42,870 nucleotides of DNA from Vicinamibacterales bacterium (GCA_937766455.1 CALLXD010000050.1:1-42870); one strand, 5' to 3'; shown: positions 9,642 through 17,916, counted from the stretch's first letter. Numbers and translations: made by a program. The notes: generated by a model from the sequence alone, not told the origin.

Positions 9642-9670
9642 ACTGGTATACGTCAAATCGAGGCAGGGTC

Positions 9671-9675
9671 ACCTT
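9671..9675. repeat. Target-site duplication, right copy (ACCTT)
   Basis: This is the second copy of the five-base direct repeat that brackets the IS3-family element; the first is at 8404-8408. Confidence 0.85.
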
Positions 9676-10008
9676 CGCGAGCCACTTCTCGTAACTGAAT
9701 GGATACTCTTCGGCCGACGGCTCCAGGAAGAAGTCGAACGGATTGATCACCGTCATCTCGGCGACCAGATCGACCTCCACGCTCAGGTGTCGCGTGCGTT
9801 CTGGAAACACCACCCGGGCAAGATAATTGCCATGCGGATCCTGTTGCCAGTTCAGAAAATGCGTCGACGGCTGGGCGCGTATCGCGTAGCTGACCACCGG
9901 CGTACGGCAATGCGGCGCAGGCCTGAGGCGGATGATGTGGGGTGACAGCGTGACGAGCCTGTCGTAGGTGTAGCTCGTCCGGTGATTGATAGCGACCTTG
10001 ATGCCCAT
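9671..10008 (-). pseudogene. Transglutaminase-DUF2126 gene, 5' portion (N-terminal 112 codons)
   Basis: This is the start of the interrupted gene. ATG at 10008 gives MGIKVAINHRTSYTYDRL, the bacterial transglutaminase N-terminal beta domain, followed by SPHIIRLRPAPHCRTP, FLNWQQDPHGNYLARV and MTVINPFDFFLEP. The frame meets the IS after EKWLAKV and then reads about 60 IS-derived residues to a stop at 9481. From 10008 to 5412 is 4597 bases; removing the 1262-bp IS and one 5-bp duplication leaves 3330 bases, exactly 1110 codons, so nothing else has been lost. The gene is divergent from pfkA, and the 136 bases between them (10009-10144) should carry both promoters. I saw no clear consensus boxes there. 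Confidence 0.93.
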
Positions 10009-10144
10009 GGGAATCGCTGAGTTTACAGCGTTTCGGCCCAAATTCTTGTGAGCGCGACGGATCGACCGAACACGGTCCGCGCCCCTCGCACGACTGGCGC
10101 GGGTTCGGAAACCTGTGTACCGTGGGGAGAGGAGAGAAGCGGCG

Positions 10145-11356
10145 ATGGGGACGAGCAAGGCGCGAATCGGCATCCTGACATCAGGCGGAGATTGCCCAGG
10201 GCTGAACGCCGTCATCCGTGGCGCGGTCAAGTCGGCTGCGCGGCTTGACGCTGATGTCGTCGGGTTTCGTCGAGGCTACGAAGGGCTGGTCGACCCGGTC
10301 ACCTACGTGGCGCTCGACACCACGAACACCTCCGGCATCATCAGTCGTGGCGGCACCATTCTCGGGTCGACCAATAAAGGACGGTTCGCGGCACGCTCCG
10401 GGATCGACGAGCGGTTGGAGCTCGATCCCCAGCTGCTGCGTGACGTCCAGCGCACCATGGACCAACTTGGGATCATGGGGCTGATCTGCATCGGTGGAGA
10501 CGGTTCACTGTCCGTCGCCCAGCAGTTTCACGAATGCGGGATTCCGGTCGTCGGCGTGCCGAAGACCATCGACAACGACCTGTCGGCGACGGCGTTCTCA
10601 TTCGGGTTCGACAGTGCGGTGGCGTGCGCGACGGATGCCATGGACCGGTTGCACACCACGGCCGAGAGCCATGAACGCATCATGGTGCTCGAGGTCATGG
10701 GGCGCCACACCGGTTGGATTGCGCTGCAGGCTGGCATTGCGGGTGCCGCCTCCGTCATTCTGATTCCAGAGATCCCCTGGACCTGGGAGAACGTGTGCCA
10801 GAAGATCTTGGAGCGGGATAACGCGGGCAAGCGTTTCTCGCTCATCGTGGTGGCCGAGGGCGCGGAACTACCGGGTGGCGGTCTTGTCACCACGCCGGCC
10901 GGCAGCGTGGTCGGCCAGGTACGCCTGGGTGGGATCGGGCACGTGGTCGCTCGCCAGCTACATGAACGGTTGAAACGCGAGACCCGGGTGGTCGTTCTGG
11001 GACATCTCCAGCGTGGGGGGCCGCCGACGAATTTTGACCGTGCGCTGGCCACACAGTTCGGCGCGCACGCGGTGCGGCTGGTGCTCCAGGGGCAGTTCGG
11101 GCAGATGGTCGCCTACCACCCGCCGGACGTCAACAACGTCCCGATTCACGACGCCGTCAATAAGATTTCACGCGTATCTCCCGACAGCTCGGCCGTGGTG
11201 GCCGCGCGCACGTTGGGCGTGAGCTTTGGCCAGTTTCCACCAGGAGAGTCGCCGCTGCTGCGGTCTCTGGTCGACGAGTCATCGTCCCAGAGCACGGATC
11301 ACATCGCCCCACCCGAGACGAGCGACCACTACGACGACGCCGTCGATCCGTCCTGA
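10145..11356 (+). CDS. pfkA: 6-phosphofructokinase (403 aa)
   Basis: This enzyme phosphorylates fructose 6-phosphate to fructose 1,6-bisphosphate in glycolysis, in the cytoplasm. Signatures include GILTSGGDCPGLNAVIRG at the N-terminus, CIGGDGSL (GGDG at 117-120), PKTIDND (139-145), MGRHTGWIAL and GHLQRGGPPT. The Gly of GGDG is the residue typical of ATP users, while the Lys of PKTIDND (usually PGTIDND in classical ATP enzymes) is typical of PPi users, so the phosphoryl donor is not settled by motif alone. I chose ATG at 10145 because GGAGAGGAGAGA precedes it at suitable spacing; an in-frame GTG at 10115 adds an unsupported ten residues. The C-terminal 30 residues are a Ser/Asp-rich tail. It stands alone and is divergent from the DUF2126 gene. 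Confidence 0.95.
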   Translation: MGTSKARIGILTSGGDCPGLNAVIRGAVKSAARLDADVVGFRRGYEGLVDPVTYVALDTTNTSGIISRGGTILGSTNKGRFAARSGIDERLELDPQLLRDVQRTMDQLGIMGLICIGGDGSLSVAQQFHECGIPVVGVPKTIDNDLSATAFSFGFDSAVACATDAMDRLHTTAESHERIMVLEVMGRHTGWIALQAGIAGAASVILIPEIPWTWENVCQKILERDNAGKRFSLIVVAEGAELPGGGLVTTPAGSVVGQVRLGGIGHVVARQLHERLKRETRVVVLGHLQRGGPPTNFDRALATQFGAHAVRLVLQGQFGQMVAYHPPDVNNVPIHDAVNKISRVSPDSSAVVAARTLGVSFGQFPPGESPLLRSLVDESSSQSTDHIAPPETSDHYDDAVDPS

Positions 11357-11383
11357 CCCGATGAGCCGAACCTCCCGGTCTGG

Positions 11384-12265
11384 CTACTGGTCAAGTTCCG
11401 CATAAATCTTGGTGGCGTTGTCTTCCGCGCTGGTCAGCGTGCCGCGGCTCATCGCGTAGTTGGCATACTTGGCCGGCAAGTTTAAGGATGCGGCCGCCTC
11501 GGCCGCCGTCTTGCCTTCGGCCTTGCCGCGTTGAACCGCAGCCAGGAAATCGCGGTTGAATTCGCCGAATTCGCGGAAGTCGGCCCACGTCATGACCGGA
11601 CTGTGGCCGGGAATCACGGTGTCGACGCCTGGGATGGTGTCGGCGGCCGTCAGCAACGTGTTCGGGTAACTGACGCCGCTACCGCCGTTGTTCACGTCGA
11701 TGTACGGGACACCCTTCCAGGCGAACATATCCCCTGTGTGTGCGACGCCCAGAGCCGGGAACACCACGATGGTGTCGCCGCTCGTATGGGCCTGCCCGAA
11801 ATAGTACAGGTCGATCTGGTCGTCCCCGTTCAGCAACGACAGCCGGTCCGTATACGTGCGGCTTGGCAGAAACTGCTTCCCGTTGGCCGACTGGAATGCC
11901 GGCATCCGTTCCATGTTGGTCTTCGTGTTGGCGTGGGCCACGAACTCGATCGGCAGTGCGAAGTCGATGTTGCTGCCGACATGGTCTCCATGCGTATGGG
12001 TGTTGATAATCATCGTCACCTTCTTGTCGGTGACGGTGCTGACCTTGTCGAGAATAGCGCTGCCCCATTCGGGGTTCTTGGTGTCGACCAGCACCACGCC
12101 GCCATCGGTCACGAAGGCGCCGGTGTTACCGCCCCCGCCGGTGATGACGTACAGGTTGTCCTTCACCTGTTCGATCTCTGCGACGTTGCCTTGCGCAATC
12201 GGACGGCTGATGGTGGCGACGAGGCCGAGCGCGACCAGGGTGCCGAGAATCGTGAGTCGTTTCAT
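11384..12265 (-). CDS. Exported metallo-beta-lactamase-fold hydrolase
   Basis: This is a zinc-dependent hydrolase of the metallo-beta-lactamase fold. Metal ligands are visible in order: HTHGDH in IINTHTHGDHVGSN, a His in FGQAHTSGDT, an Asp in AHTGDMFAWKG and a His in VIPGHSP. The protein begins MKRLTILGTLVALGLVATISRP, a Sec-type signal peptide ending near AQG, so it should act in the periplasm. I chose the ATG at 12265 rather than an upstream in-frame one because it opens the signal peptide. It is downstream of, and on the same strand as, the dehydratase gene, 118 bases apart. Resemblance is to uncharacterised exported members rather than to true beta-lactamases, and the substrate cannot be predicted. 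It converges on pfkA across 27 bases. Confidence 0.9.
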   Translation of the reverse strand: MKRLTILGTLVALGLVATISRPIAQGNVAEIEQVKDNLYVITGGGGNTGAFVTDGGVVLVDTKNPEWGSAILDKVSTVTDKKVTMIINTHTHGDHVGSNIDFALPIEFVAHANTKTNMERMPAFQSANGKQFLPSRTYTDRLSLLNGDDQIDLYYFGQAHTSGDTIVVFPALGVAHTGDMFAWKGVPYIDVNNGGSGVSYPNTLLTAADTIPGVDTVIPGHSPVMTWADFREFGEFNRDFLAAVQRGKAEGKTAAEAAASLNLPAKYANYAMSRGTLTSAEDNATKIYAELDQ

Positions 12266-12383
12266 GACAGTTCTCTCTGTATGTAGGAGCGGCGGATACA
12301 TCGCCATACTTCTTGGATACGCCGCTCGCCGTGGTTTCGTGTACTCGTCCGGTCGAAATGTGGGCCGGCGGCTGAGCCGCGCC

Positions 12384-13684
12384 TCAAGCCGTCAGCCGGT
12401 GCTCCAGCACCAAGGCTTCAGTGAGTGCGGTGCCGAATCCGGCCCCGGTTGGCGCGATGACCTCCCCATTCTCGACCGTGCAAGACATGGCGTCGAGAAT
12501 CGTCGACCCGGCCGGAAAGCTCTCCGCCATCGTGCAACTCGGCGACGTGAGCGCGATCGGGAATCCCCATGAGCTGCCGCCCCGGTGGGGGATGATCTCG
12601 AGTCCGGCCGCCTCCACCAGCGCCGCAATACGGCGACCGGCGGTCGTGCCTCCGCACCAGGTGATGTCCGGCTGCAGGACTTCGGCCGAGTTGAGCCGAA
12701 TGAGCACATTGAAGCCATGCTCGGTGTACTCGTGCTCACCGCACGCGATCTTGGTCCAGCCGGGGCCTCCGCCGCCGATGCGCGTGACCAGCTCGGCATA
12801 CCCAAACACGTTGTCTGGCGATAGCAGCTCCTCCATGAAGTAGAGGTTGGCCGGACGCAGGCGTTCGGCCAGTCCCACCGCCCACTCGACCGTCCCGTTG
12901 CGCGAGACACAATCGGTCATCAGATTGCCGTCGGGTCCCATCGCGTCGCGCGCCGCCAGCACGGAGTCGATTCTCCGTGTCATCTCCTCCGCGGAGGTGT
13001 GGGGGCCGATTGGGAGCGACCGCTTGAAATTCCGAACGCCCTTGGCCTTGCCTTCGACGACGTCGCCCCCCGTTTGATAGATCGGAATCCGGTTCCTCCG
13101 GGAGAACGTGCGTGCGCTCGCTGCAGGAAGCCGTCCGAAGCCGGGGGGCACCTGCCCCAGCAGCTCATGCACCGGTTGTCCGGCATGCTTACCGACAATG
13201 TCCCACAACGCGTTGTCGACCGCGCTCAACGCCATCGCGAAGACGCCACGCCGCCCGTAGAGCACGGCGGACGTATACATCTGATCCCACAATTGCTCCA
13301 CGTTGAGGGCGTTGGCGCCCATCAGCAGATGCTTCAGGTGCCCGTCGATGATTTCGACCGCCACACTGCCGCCAGCGCCCATGCCAAACCCGGTAATGCC
13401 CTGGTCGGTCTTGATGATGGCGATGATGGCCGAGGGCAGCTGTTCGAATGGTCCACCGAAACGCCAGCGGCGGGGATCGTCGTCTCCCGAAAAGGTCGGG
13501 GCGTCGAGCAACCCGTCGGAGCGCTGATTGATGTAAATCGGGTAGGCGTCGACCGCTCGAATCCGCACGGCTTGCGCCTGCGCTCCGAGAGGGCCCGCGG
13601 AGCGCCGACGGTTGCCGCCAATGCGGCGAATCCGCCGGTTTCCCGAAGAAACCGACGACGACTGTATGCCAGGTGCCGTGCCAT
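12384..13684 (-). CDS. Mandelate racemase/enolase-superfamily dehydratase (L-rhamnonate dehydratase-like) with out-of-frame Tat leader
   Basis: The main domain (from 13568) is an enolase-superfamily acid-sugar dehydratase. It shows the N-terminal capping region and barrel residues: a Lys in FKRSLPIGPH, Asp in LMTDCVSRNG, Glu in YFMEELLSPDN, Glu in IACGEHEYTEHG and His in EIIPHRGGSSWG. This pattern is closest to L-rhamnonate dehydratases, although the substrate is not proven. In another frame, 13684 to about 13587 encodes SRRRFLRETGGFAALAATVG, a classic Tat signal. Adding one base at about 13586-13588 joins the two as ALSGAQAQAVRIRAVDAYP, with a good cleavage site, for a 433-residue preprotein. 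So there is a one-base deletion, either real or a sequencing error. If it is real, only a leaderless protein from GTG 13568 could be made. Confidence 0.85.
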
Positions 13685-13811
13685 GGGTGTCCTCAGCGAG
13701 TAGTCAGCCTAGCGCGCTCACTCCGAATGCCGGAGCGTAGCACGCGGCGTGTCGGCCCGGCGCGGCGGACCGAACCTGATAGCATGCTCTTCCGCCGAAC
13801 CCTTCCAGCCC

Positions 13812-15260
13812 GTGCTCTTCACAGACACCGCGTTCCTGCTCCGCTTTCTGCCCACGGTCCTCGCGCTGTTCTTCCTGGCGGTGGCCGTCACCCCGAAGCG
13901 CTGGAAGACCGATGGTCGGCGCTTCACCTTGCCCAATACCGTTCTCCTCGCCGGGAGCGTTGTCTTTCTGGCCTTGGGAACCGGTCCGTTCATGCGATGG
14001 GTCGTCGGCGCGGTGGTCTTCAACTACCTGGTGGCCCTCGCCATTGGTCGCGCCCGTCTGGTCGCCGCGTCGGCCTCGCGCCCAGGTCCGCTGCCAGAGG
14101 CACTGCTCACGCTGGGCGTCACCGGCAATGTCGTCTTGCTCGGGGTCAGCAAGTTCGCCTTGCCCCTACCGGTGCTGTTCGCCGACCGTGGCTTTGCCGT
14201 GCCGCAATTGCTCGCGCCGCTGGGGCTGACCTTCTTCGTGTGTCATGCGTTGTCGTATCTGGCCGATGTTGCGCGCGGCGATGCCCCCGCCCAAGCCAGT
14301 CCGATTCGCGCCTCGCTCTATCTGCTGTGTTTCCCGCTGCTGTGCGGCGGGCCCCTCGCTCGATACAGCGACATGAGTCCGCAACTTGCCCAGCGCCGAG
14401 CCACTCTCGCCGCGTTCGCCTTCGGTGTGCGCCGGTGGCTGGTCGGCTACTGCAAGGTCGTGTTCCTGGCGGCCGCCGTGGCCGGCCCGGTCGACATCGT
14501 GTTTGCCACGCCGGCGGCCGAGCTCGGTATGGCGCGGGCCTGGCTGGGGGCGGTCTGTTTCACACTGCAGATCTATTTTGATCTTTCCGGCTATGCCGAC
14601 ATGGCAATCGGGTTCGGGAGAATGTTCGGATTCCGGTTCGTCGAGAATTTCCGCGCGCCGTATCTGGCCGGCTCCCTCACCGAATTCTGGCGGCGGTGGA
14701 ACATCACGCTGCTGGACTGGTGCCGCCGATACCTGCATCTCGCACTCACGCCGAAACACGCGGGCGCCTGGGCCCGCGCCCGTCAGGCGGGGCTGCTCTT
14801 GCTGTGCGTGGGCGTGTGGCACGGCCCCGGGTCGACCGTGCTGGTGTGGGGCGGGCTGCACGGGGCCATCGTCATCGCCGAGCAGGCCTGGCTCGGGAAG
14901 CGCCTGGCTCGCCTGCCTGCCCTGCTTCGACATGCCTACCTGCTGCTCGTCGTCCTGCTGTTGTGGGTGGTGTTTCGGGCTGAGTCCCTGCCCGGCGCGT
15001 CTGTCGTGCTGGTGGCCATGAGCGGGCTTGGACATGCCGTGGACATCGCGGACGCGGTCCCCATCGCCCTGACCCCATGGTTCTGGTCGATGCTGGGATT
15101 CGGCGTGCTGTCCATTTCGCCGCTCTGGCAGAGCGGCGGACGCTGGCTCGTGACGGTAGACGCTCTTACGACGTCGATCCTGATCTTGATCTCGACCAGT
15201 TTCGTCTATATGTGGCGTCGGCTCGTCAACACCGCTCGGTTCCTCACCGGCCGCCGCTAG
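13812..15260 (+). CDS. MBOAT family membrane O-acyltransferase (482 aa)
   Basis: Membrane-bound O-acyltransferases of the AlgI/DltB type transfer acyl groups across or within the cytoplasmic membrane to polysaccharides or other extracytoplasmic acceptors. The start VLFTDTAFLLRFLPTVLALF matches the usual AlgI opening, which is why I prefer GTG 13812 to an in-frame start 63 bases upstream. About ten hydrophobic segments follow. Signatures are YFDLSGYADMAIGFGRMFGF, APYLAGSLTEFWRRWNITL and the catalytic His in VGVWHGPGSTVLVWGGLHG. No SGNH-type partner (AlgJ/AlgX-like) or polysaccharide genes lie nearby, so the acceptor is unknown. It is divergent from the dehydratase and convergent with the cytochrome b gene. 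Confidence 0.92.
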   Translation: MLFTDTAFLLRFLPTVLALFFLAVAVTPKRWKTDGRRFTLPNTVLLAGSVVFLALGTGPFMRWVVGAVVFNYLVALAIGRARLVAASASRPGPLPEALLTLGVTGNVVLLGVSKFALPLPVLFADRGFAVPQLLAPLGLTFFVCHALSYLADVARGDAPAQASPIRASLYLLCFPLLCGGPLARYSDMSPQLAQRRATLAAFAFGVRRWLVGYCKVVFLAAAVAGPVDIVFATPAAELGMARAWLGAVCFTLQIYFDLSGYADMAIGFGRMFGFRFVENFRAPYLAGSLTEFWRRWNITLLDWCRRYLHLALTPKHAGAWARARQAGLLLLCVGVWHGPGSTVLVWGGLHGAIVIAEQAWLGKRLARLPALLRHAYLLLVVLLLWVVFRAESLPGASVVLVAMSGLGHAVDIADAVPIALTPWFWSMLGFGVLSISPLWQSGGRWLVTVDALTTSILILISTSFVYMWRRLVNTARFLTGRR

Positions 15261-15285
15261 CCATGGGGTGCGCCCCGGCTAGGCT
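15257..15285. terminator. Bidirectional terminator hairpin built from two convergent stop codons
   Basis: CTAGCC (15257-15262), a two-base bulge, GGGG, loop TGCG, CCCC and GGCTAG (15277-15282) form a strong hairpin. Its base contains the TAG of the MBOAT gene (15258-15260) and the TAG of the cytochrome b gene on the other strand (15279-15281). Only a short T run (GCTTT) follows on the plus strand, so efficiency is uncertain. Confidence 0.6.
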
Positions 15286-16112
15286 TTCGATTTCTTGGGC
15301 TTGATGCGCCACCGCGAAGGCTCGTGGTGCTCGAGGTATTCCCGCTTCGAGATTGAGCCGATGAGCATCGACTTTGTCAGCCACCAGTTCTTCCGCCTGG
15401 CGCCAAAAATGATGTGCGCCACGCTGAGCCCGGCAATCGACAGCCCGGTCATGCCGTGGAAGACGTAGACCCACCCCCAGGTGCCTTCTCCCAGGATGTA
15501 GGGGTTCGGTGTAATGAACGACGTGCCCATGCGCCACAGCATCACGCACCCGGTCATGCTGACGATGCAGCCCGCGAAGGTCAGGACCAGGTGATACAGC
15601 CGGTTGCCGATGGGGTACTTGGCCGGATGCGGGCCGGGCACGTCCTGGCCGCCCTCGCGCATGATCTCCGCTTTGAACTCCGGAATGTCTCTCGGTCCCA
15701 CCCAGATCGACCAGAAATCGAGAAAGATGGTCGTGTGGAGGATGTGATAGATGATTGCTCCGGTGAGCGTGAGCCCCGCCGTGTAGTGGATGACGACCCA
15801 GTCGAATTGCCACCCCATAATCGGGAAGAACGCCGTCCCGAGCAGCGTGAAGATGGAGCCCGCCATGACCCAGTGGAAGAGGCGGGCCATGAACGTGTGG
15901 CGCTTGATCCGCTTCGGGAGCTCGGCGTGTTTGGCTTCGAGCGCGTCAGTCTCCGCCTTCGCCCGGACGCGGTGCGCCGACAAGATGATGTAGGACGCGT
16001 GGGCGATCAGGAAGGTGATGAAGACGAACACCGACACCCACAAGATGTTCCAGGCCACGTGGGTGAGCACGGTTCGCCCCCACGGGTCCATCGCTGTTTC
16101 AAAAATACCCAC
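15279..16112 (-). CDS. Cytochrome b561/formate-dehydrogenase gamma-type membrane subunit (277 aa)
   Basis: This is an integral membrane di-haem cytochrome b, the kind that passes electrons between a partner dehydrogenase and the quinone pool. Five hydrophobic segments are visible: ILWVSVFVFITFLIAHASYI, HWVMAGSIFTLLGTAFF, IHYTAGLTLTGAIIYHILH, LYHLVLTFAGCIVSMTG and VFHGMTGLSIAGLSVAHIIF. Each has His residues that could ligate haem, such as RLFHWVMAG and VIHYTAG. The C-terminus is a basic cytoplasmic tail. No dehydrogenase, iron-sulfur or molybdopterin subunit is adjacent, so the redox partner must be encoded elsewhere. It is convergent with the MBOAT gene and divergent from the aldo/keto reductase, with a 185-base gap (16113-16297) in which I see no clear promoter. 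Confidence 0.85.
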   Translation of the reverse strand: MGIFETAMDPWGRTVLTHVAWNILWVSVFVFITFLIAHASYIILSAHRVRAKAETDALEAKHAELPKRIKRHTFMARLFHWVMAGSIFTLLGTAFFPIMGWQFDWVVIHYTAGLTLTGAIIYHILHTTIFLDFWSIWVGPRDIPEFKAEIMREGGQDVPGPHPAKYPIGNRLYHLVLTFAGCIVSMTGCVMLWRMGTSFITPNPYILGEGTWGWVYVFHGMTGLSIAGLSVAHIIFGARRKNWWLTKSMLIGSISKREYLEHHEPSRWRIKPKKSKA

Positions 16113-16297
16113 GTTGCCTTCCTGCTTGGGTGAGCGGCTGTTGACTCGTCCCTGGTCCGAGGCCCAGATTCTATCGTTGTTCCGCGACCGTGGCCGTCGT
16201 CCCGCCGGCCGCCGAGTAGAATGGCGGGGCTTTACGCTGCCGTTTCTTCACTTTCCACTGTCGCGTGCTGCGCACGCTTTCAGCACGAGGAGCACAT

Positions 16298-17383
16298 ATG
16301 TCGTTGGACCACTACGTCACCCTTGGACGATCCGGATTACGCGTCAGTCCCTTCTGTCTGGGCGCCATGACGTTCGGCGAGGACTGGGGCTGGGGCTCGA
16401 GCGTGACTGACGCCGAAGCGATTCTGACCCGCTACCTCGAACAGGGCGGCAATTTCGTGGATACCGCGAACGCGTATACCAAGGGGCATTCGGAAAAGAT
16501 CATCGGCGACTTCGTCCAGGCGGGGGGCGCGCGGCGCGACCAGCTCGTCATTGCGACCAAGTTCTTCGCGAACCTCTTTCCAGGCGATCCGAATGCCGGG
16601 GGCGCCAGCCGAAAGTCACTGACCGCGGCGTGCGACGAGTCGCTTCGCCGGTTGCAGACCGACTACATCGATCTGTATTGGATGCACCTATGGGATCAGT
16701 TCACGCCGATCGACGAAACGATGCGTGCCCTCGACGACCTGGTGACGGCCGGAAAGGTTCGCTACGTCGGCTTTTCTGATACGCCTGCCTGGAAAGTGGC
16801 GCAGGCTCAGGTCACGGCCAATTTTCGGGGGTGGGCGCCATTGGTGGCGCTGCAGATCGAGTACTCGTTGCTCGAGCGGACCGTCGAGGGAGAACTGATC
16901 CCAATGGCGCAGGAGCTGGGTCTTGGCGTGACGCCATGGTCACCACTGCGCGGTGGAGTGCTGACCGGGAAGTACACGCGGGAGAATGCGGCTTCGGTTG
17001 AGCCGGGTCGCGGGGCTCGGGTCAAGTCGTACTTCAACGAACGCACGTTCGCGATCATCGACGAACTGGTGCGCATCGCCGGCGAACTGAACACCACACC
17101 CGCGGCGGTGGCGCTGGCCTGGGTGCAGGCGCGGCCTGGTGTGGACTCGACGATCATCGGCGCGCGGACGATGGAGCAGCTCGAGAGCAACCTCTCGGGA
17201 TTGGCGGTGACTCTGGACGCGGATCAGGTCGCGGCCCTGGACGCCGCGTCTACACCAACCTTCGGCTTTCCGCTGCCGTTCCTCGAAGGCGCCCCGATGA
17301 TCATGCACGCTGGTGCGCAGGTTGATGGTGTGCCGTCTGAGGTGTGGCCGATGACACCCAAGAGCGACGAAGAACGATATTAG
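16298..17383 (+). CDS. Aldo/keto reductase (361 aa)
   Basis: This is an NADPH-dependent aldehyde/ketone reductase, cytoplasmic. The catalytic tetrad is visible: Asp in NFVDTANAY, Tyr in ANAYTKGHSE, Lys in LVIATKFF and His in DLYWMHLWDQF. The cofactor region SLLERTVEGELIPMAQELG and TIIGARTMEQLESNL fits the family. The start at ATG 16298 follows GAGGAG at good spacing; an in-frame TTG/CTG-type start upstream has no such site. It is the first gene of a probable two-gene unit with the VOC protein 22 bases downstream. The natural substrate is unknown. Confidence 0.95.
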   Translation: MSLDHYVTLGRSGLRVSPFCLGAMTFGEDWGWGSSVTDAEAILTRYLEQGGNFVDTANAYTKGHSEKIIGDFVQAGGARRDQLVIATKFFANLFPGDPNAGGASRKSLTAACDESLRRLQTDYIDLYWMHLWDQFTPIDETMRALDDLVTAGKVRYVGFSDTPAWKVAQAQVTANFRGWAPLVALQIEYSLLERTVEGELIPMAQELGLGVTPWSPLRGGVLTGKYTRENAASVEPGRGARVKSYFNERTFAIIDELVRIAGELNTTPAAVALAWVQARPGVDSTIIGARTMEQLESNLSGLAVTLDADQVAALDAASTPTFGFPLPFLEGAPMIMHAGAQVDGVPSEVWPMTPKSDEERY

Positions 17384-17405
17384 TACTGATGAGTGGAGGG
17401 TGACG

Positions 17406-17909
17406 ATGGAGCGTGAGATCGAGAACCTGGTGACGCAATACGAATCCCGCGGCTTGACGCGACGTCAGCTGGTGACCATGCTGGCCGCCATGGTTGGGGC
17501 CGGTTCGACGACGGTCGGTGCCGCTCGTCAGAGCGGACAGGTGGCGCAAGGCCGGACGATCAATCACGTGTCGCTGGCCGTGTCAGACGTTGAGGCATCG
17601 GCAGAGTTCTATCAGCGGTTGCTTGGACTCGACGTGGTCAGCCGGCCGTCGAACGGCGGGATCAACATGGGGCTGTCCGATGGGTTCCTGGGGGTCTACC
17701 CGATTCCGGAGCCCGGCCGGGTGCATCACTTTTGTATCGGTGTCGACGACTACGATGCGGACCGGATCAAGGGTCGCTTCGACGAGATCGGATACGAGGC
17801 CAGCGTGAGCCGGGATCCGGCGAACCGGACCAGCGGCGGCGACCAGCTCTACTTCTCGGATCCCGACGGCACCATGGTGCAACTCGGAGAGAACGGATAC
17901 CAGGGCTAG
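17406..17909 (+). CDS. Exported VOC (glyoxalase/dioxygenase-fold) protein (167 aa)
   Basis: Residues about 52-165 form one vicinal oxygen chelate unit: INHVSLAVSDVEASAEFYQRLLGL, then VHHFCIGVDDYDADRIKGRF and LYFSDPDGTMVQLGENGY. Two metal-ligand positions (His in NHVSLA and the acidic/Gln pair near VQLGE) are plausible. The N-terminus has a twin-arginine motif (LTRRQLVTMLAAMVGAGST) after an unusually long, charged n-region, so export by Tat is likely. ATG 17406 is preceded by GGAGGG. It follows the aldo/keto reductase closely. It resembles each half of the tandem VOC protein at 32188-33234, including the ...ELYF/LYFSDPDG...IQL pattern, so the two are probably related. Function is not known. 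Confidence 0.88.
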   Translation: MEREIENLVTQYESRGLTRRQLVTMLAAMVGAGSTTVGAARQSGQVAQGRTINHVSLAVSDVEASAEFYQRLLGLDVVSRPSNGGINMGLSDGFLGVYPIPEPGRVHHFCIGVDDYDADRIKGRFDEIGYEASVSRDPANRTSGGDQLYFSDPDGTMVQLGENGYQG

Positions 17910-17916
17910 GATCCGC

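Larger units (their letters stand above)
8409..9670 (+). mobile_element. IS3-family insertion sequence, apparently complete (1262 bp)
   Basis: The element has the two-gene orfA/orfB layout, a slippery A7 stretch for frameshifting and a DDE integrase in orfB. It is flanked by ACCTT direct repeats. The ends are imperfect inverted repeats: the left end GCCCTGGTTTCGCGTA and the reverse complement of the right end, GACCCTGCCTCGATTTGACGTA, share CCCTG, a TTT block and CGTA in order, allowing a small gap. Just inside the left end CATCAAA and TTTTGATG form a short hairpin ahead of orfA. The element sits in the transglutaminase-DUF2126 gene in the opposite orientation to it. No internal stops or truncation are visible, so it may still be mobile. 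The exact terminal bases are set by the target duplication and could be off by a few. Confidence 0.93.

Noticed and set aside
16141..16222. Possible promoters before the aldo/keto reductase (TTGACT at 16141, TAGAAT at 16217)
   Set aside because: The spacing between candidate -35 and -10 boxes is wrong in every pairing I tried.
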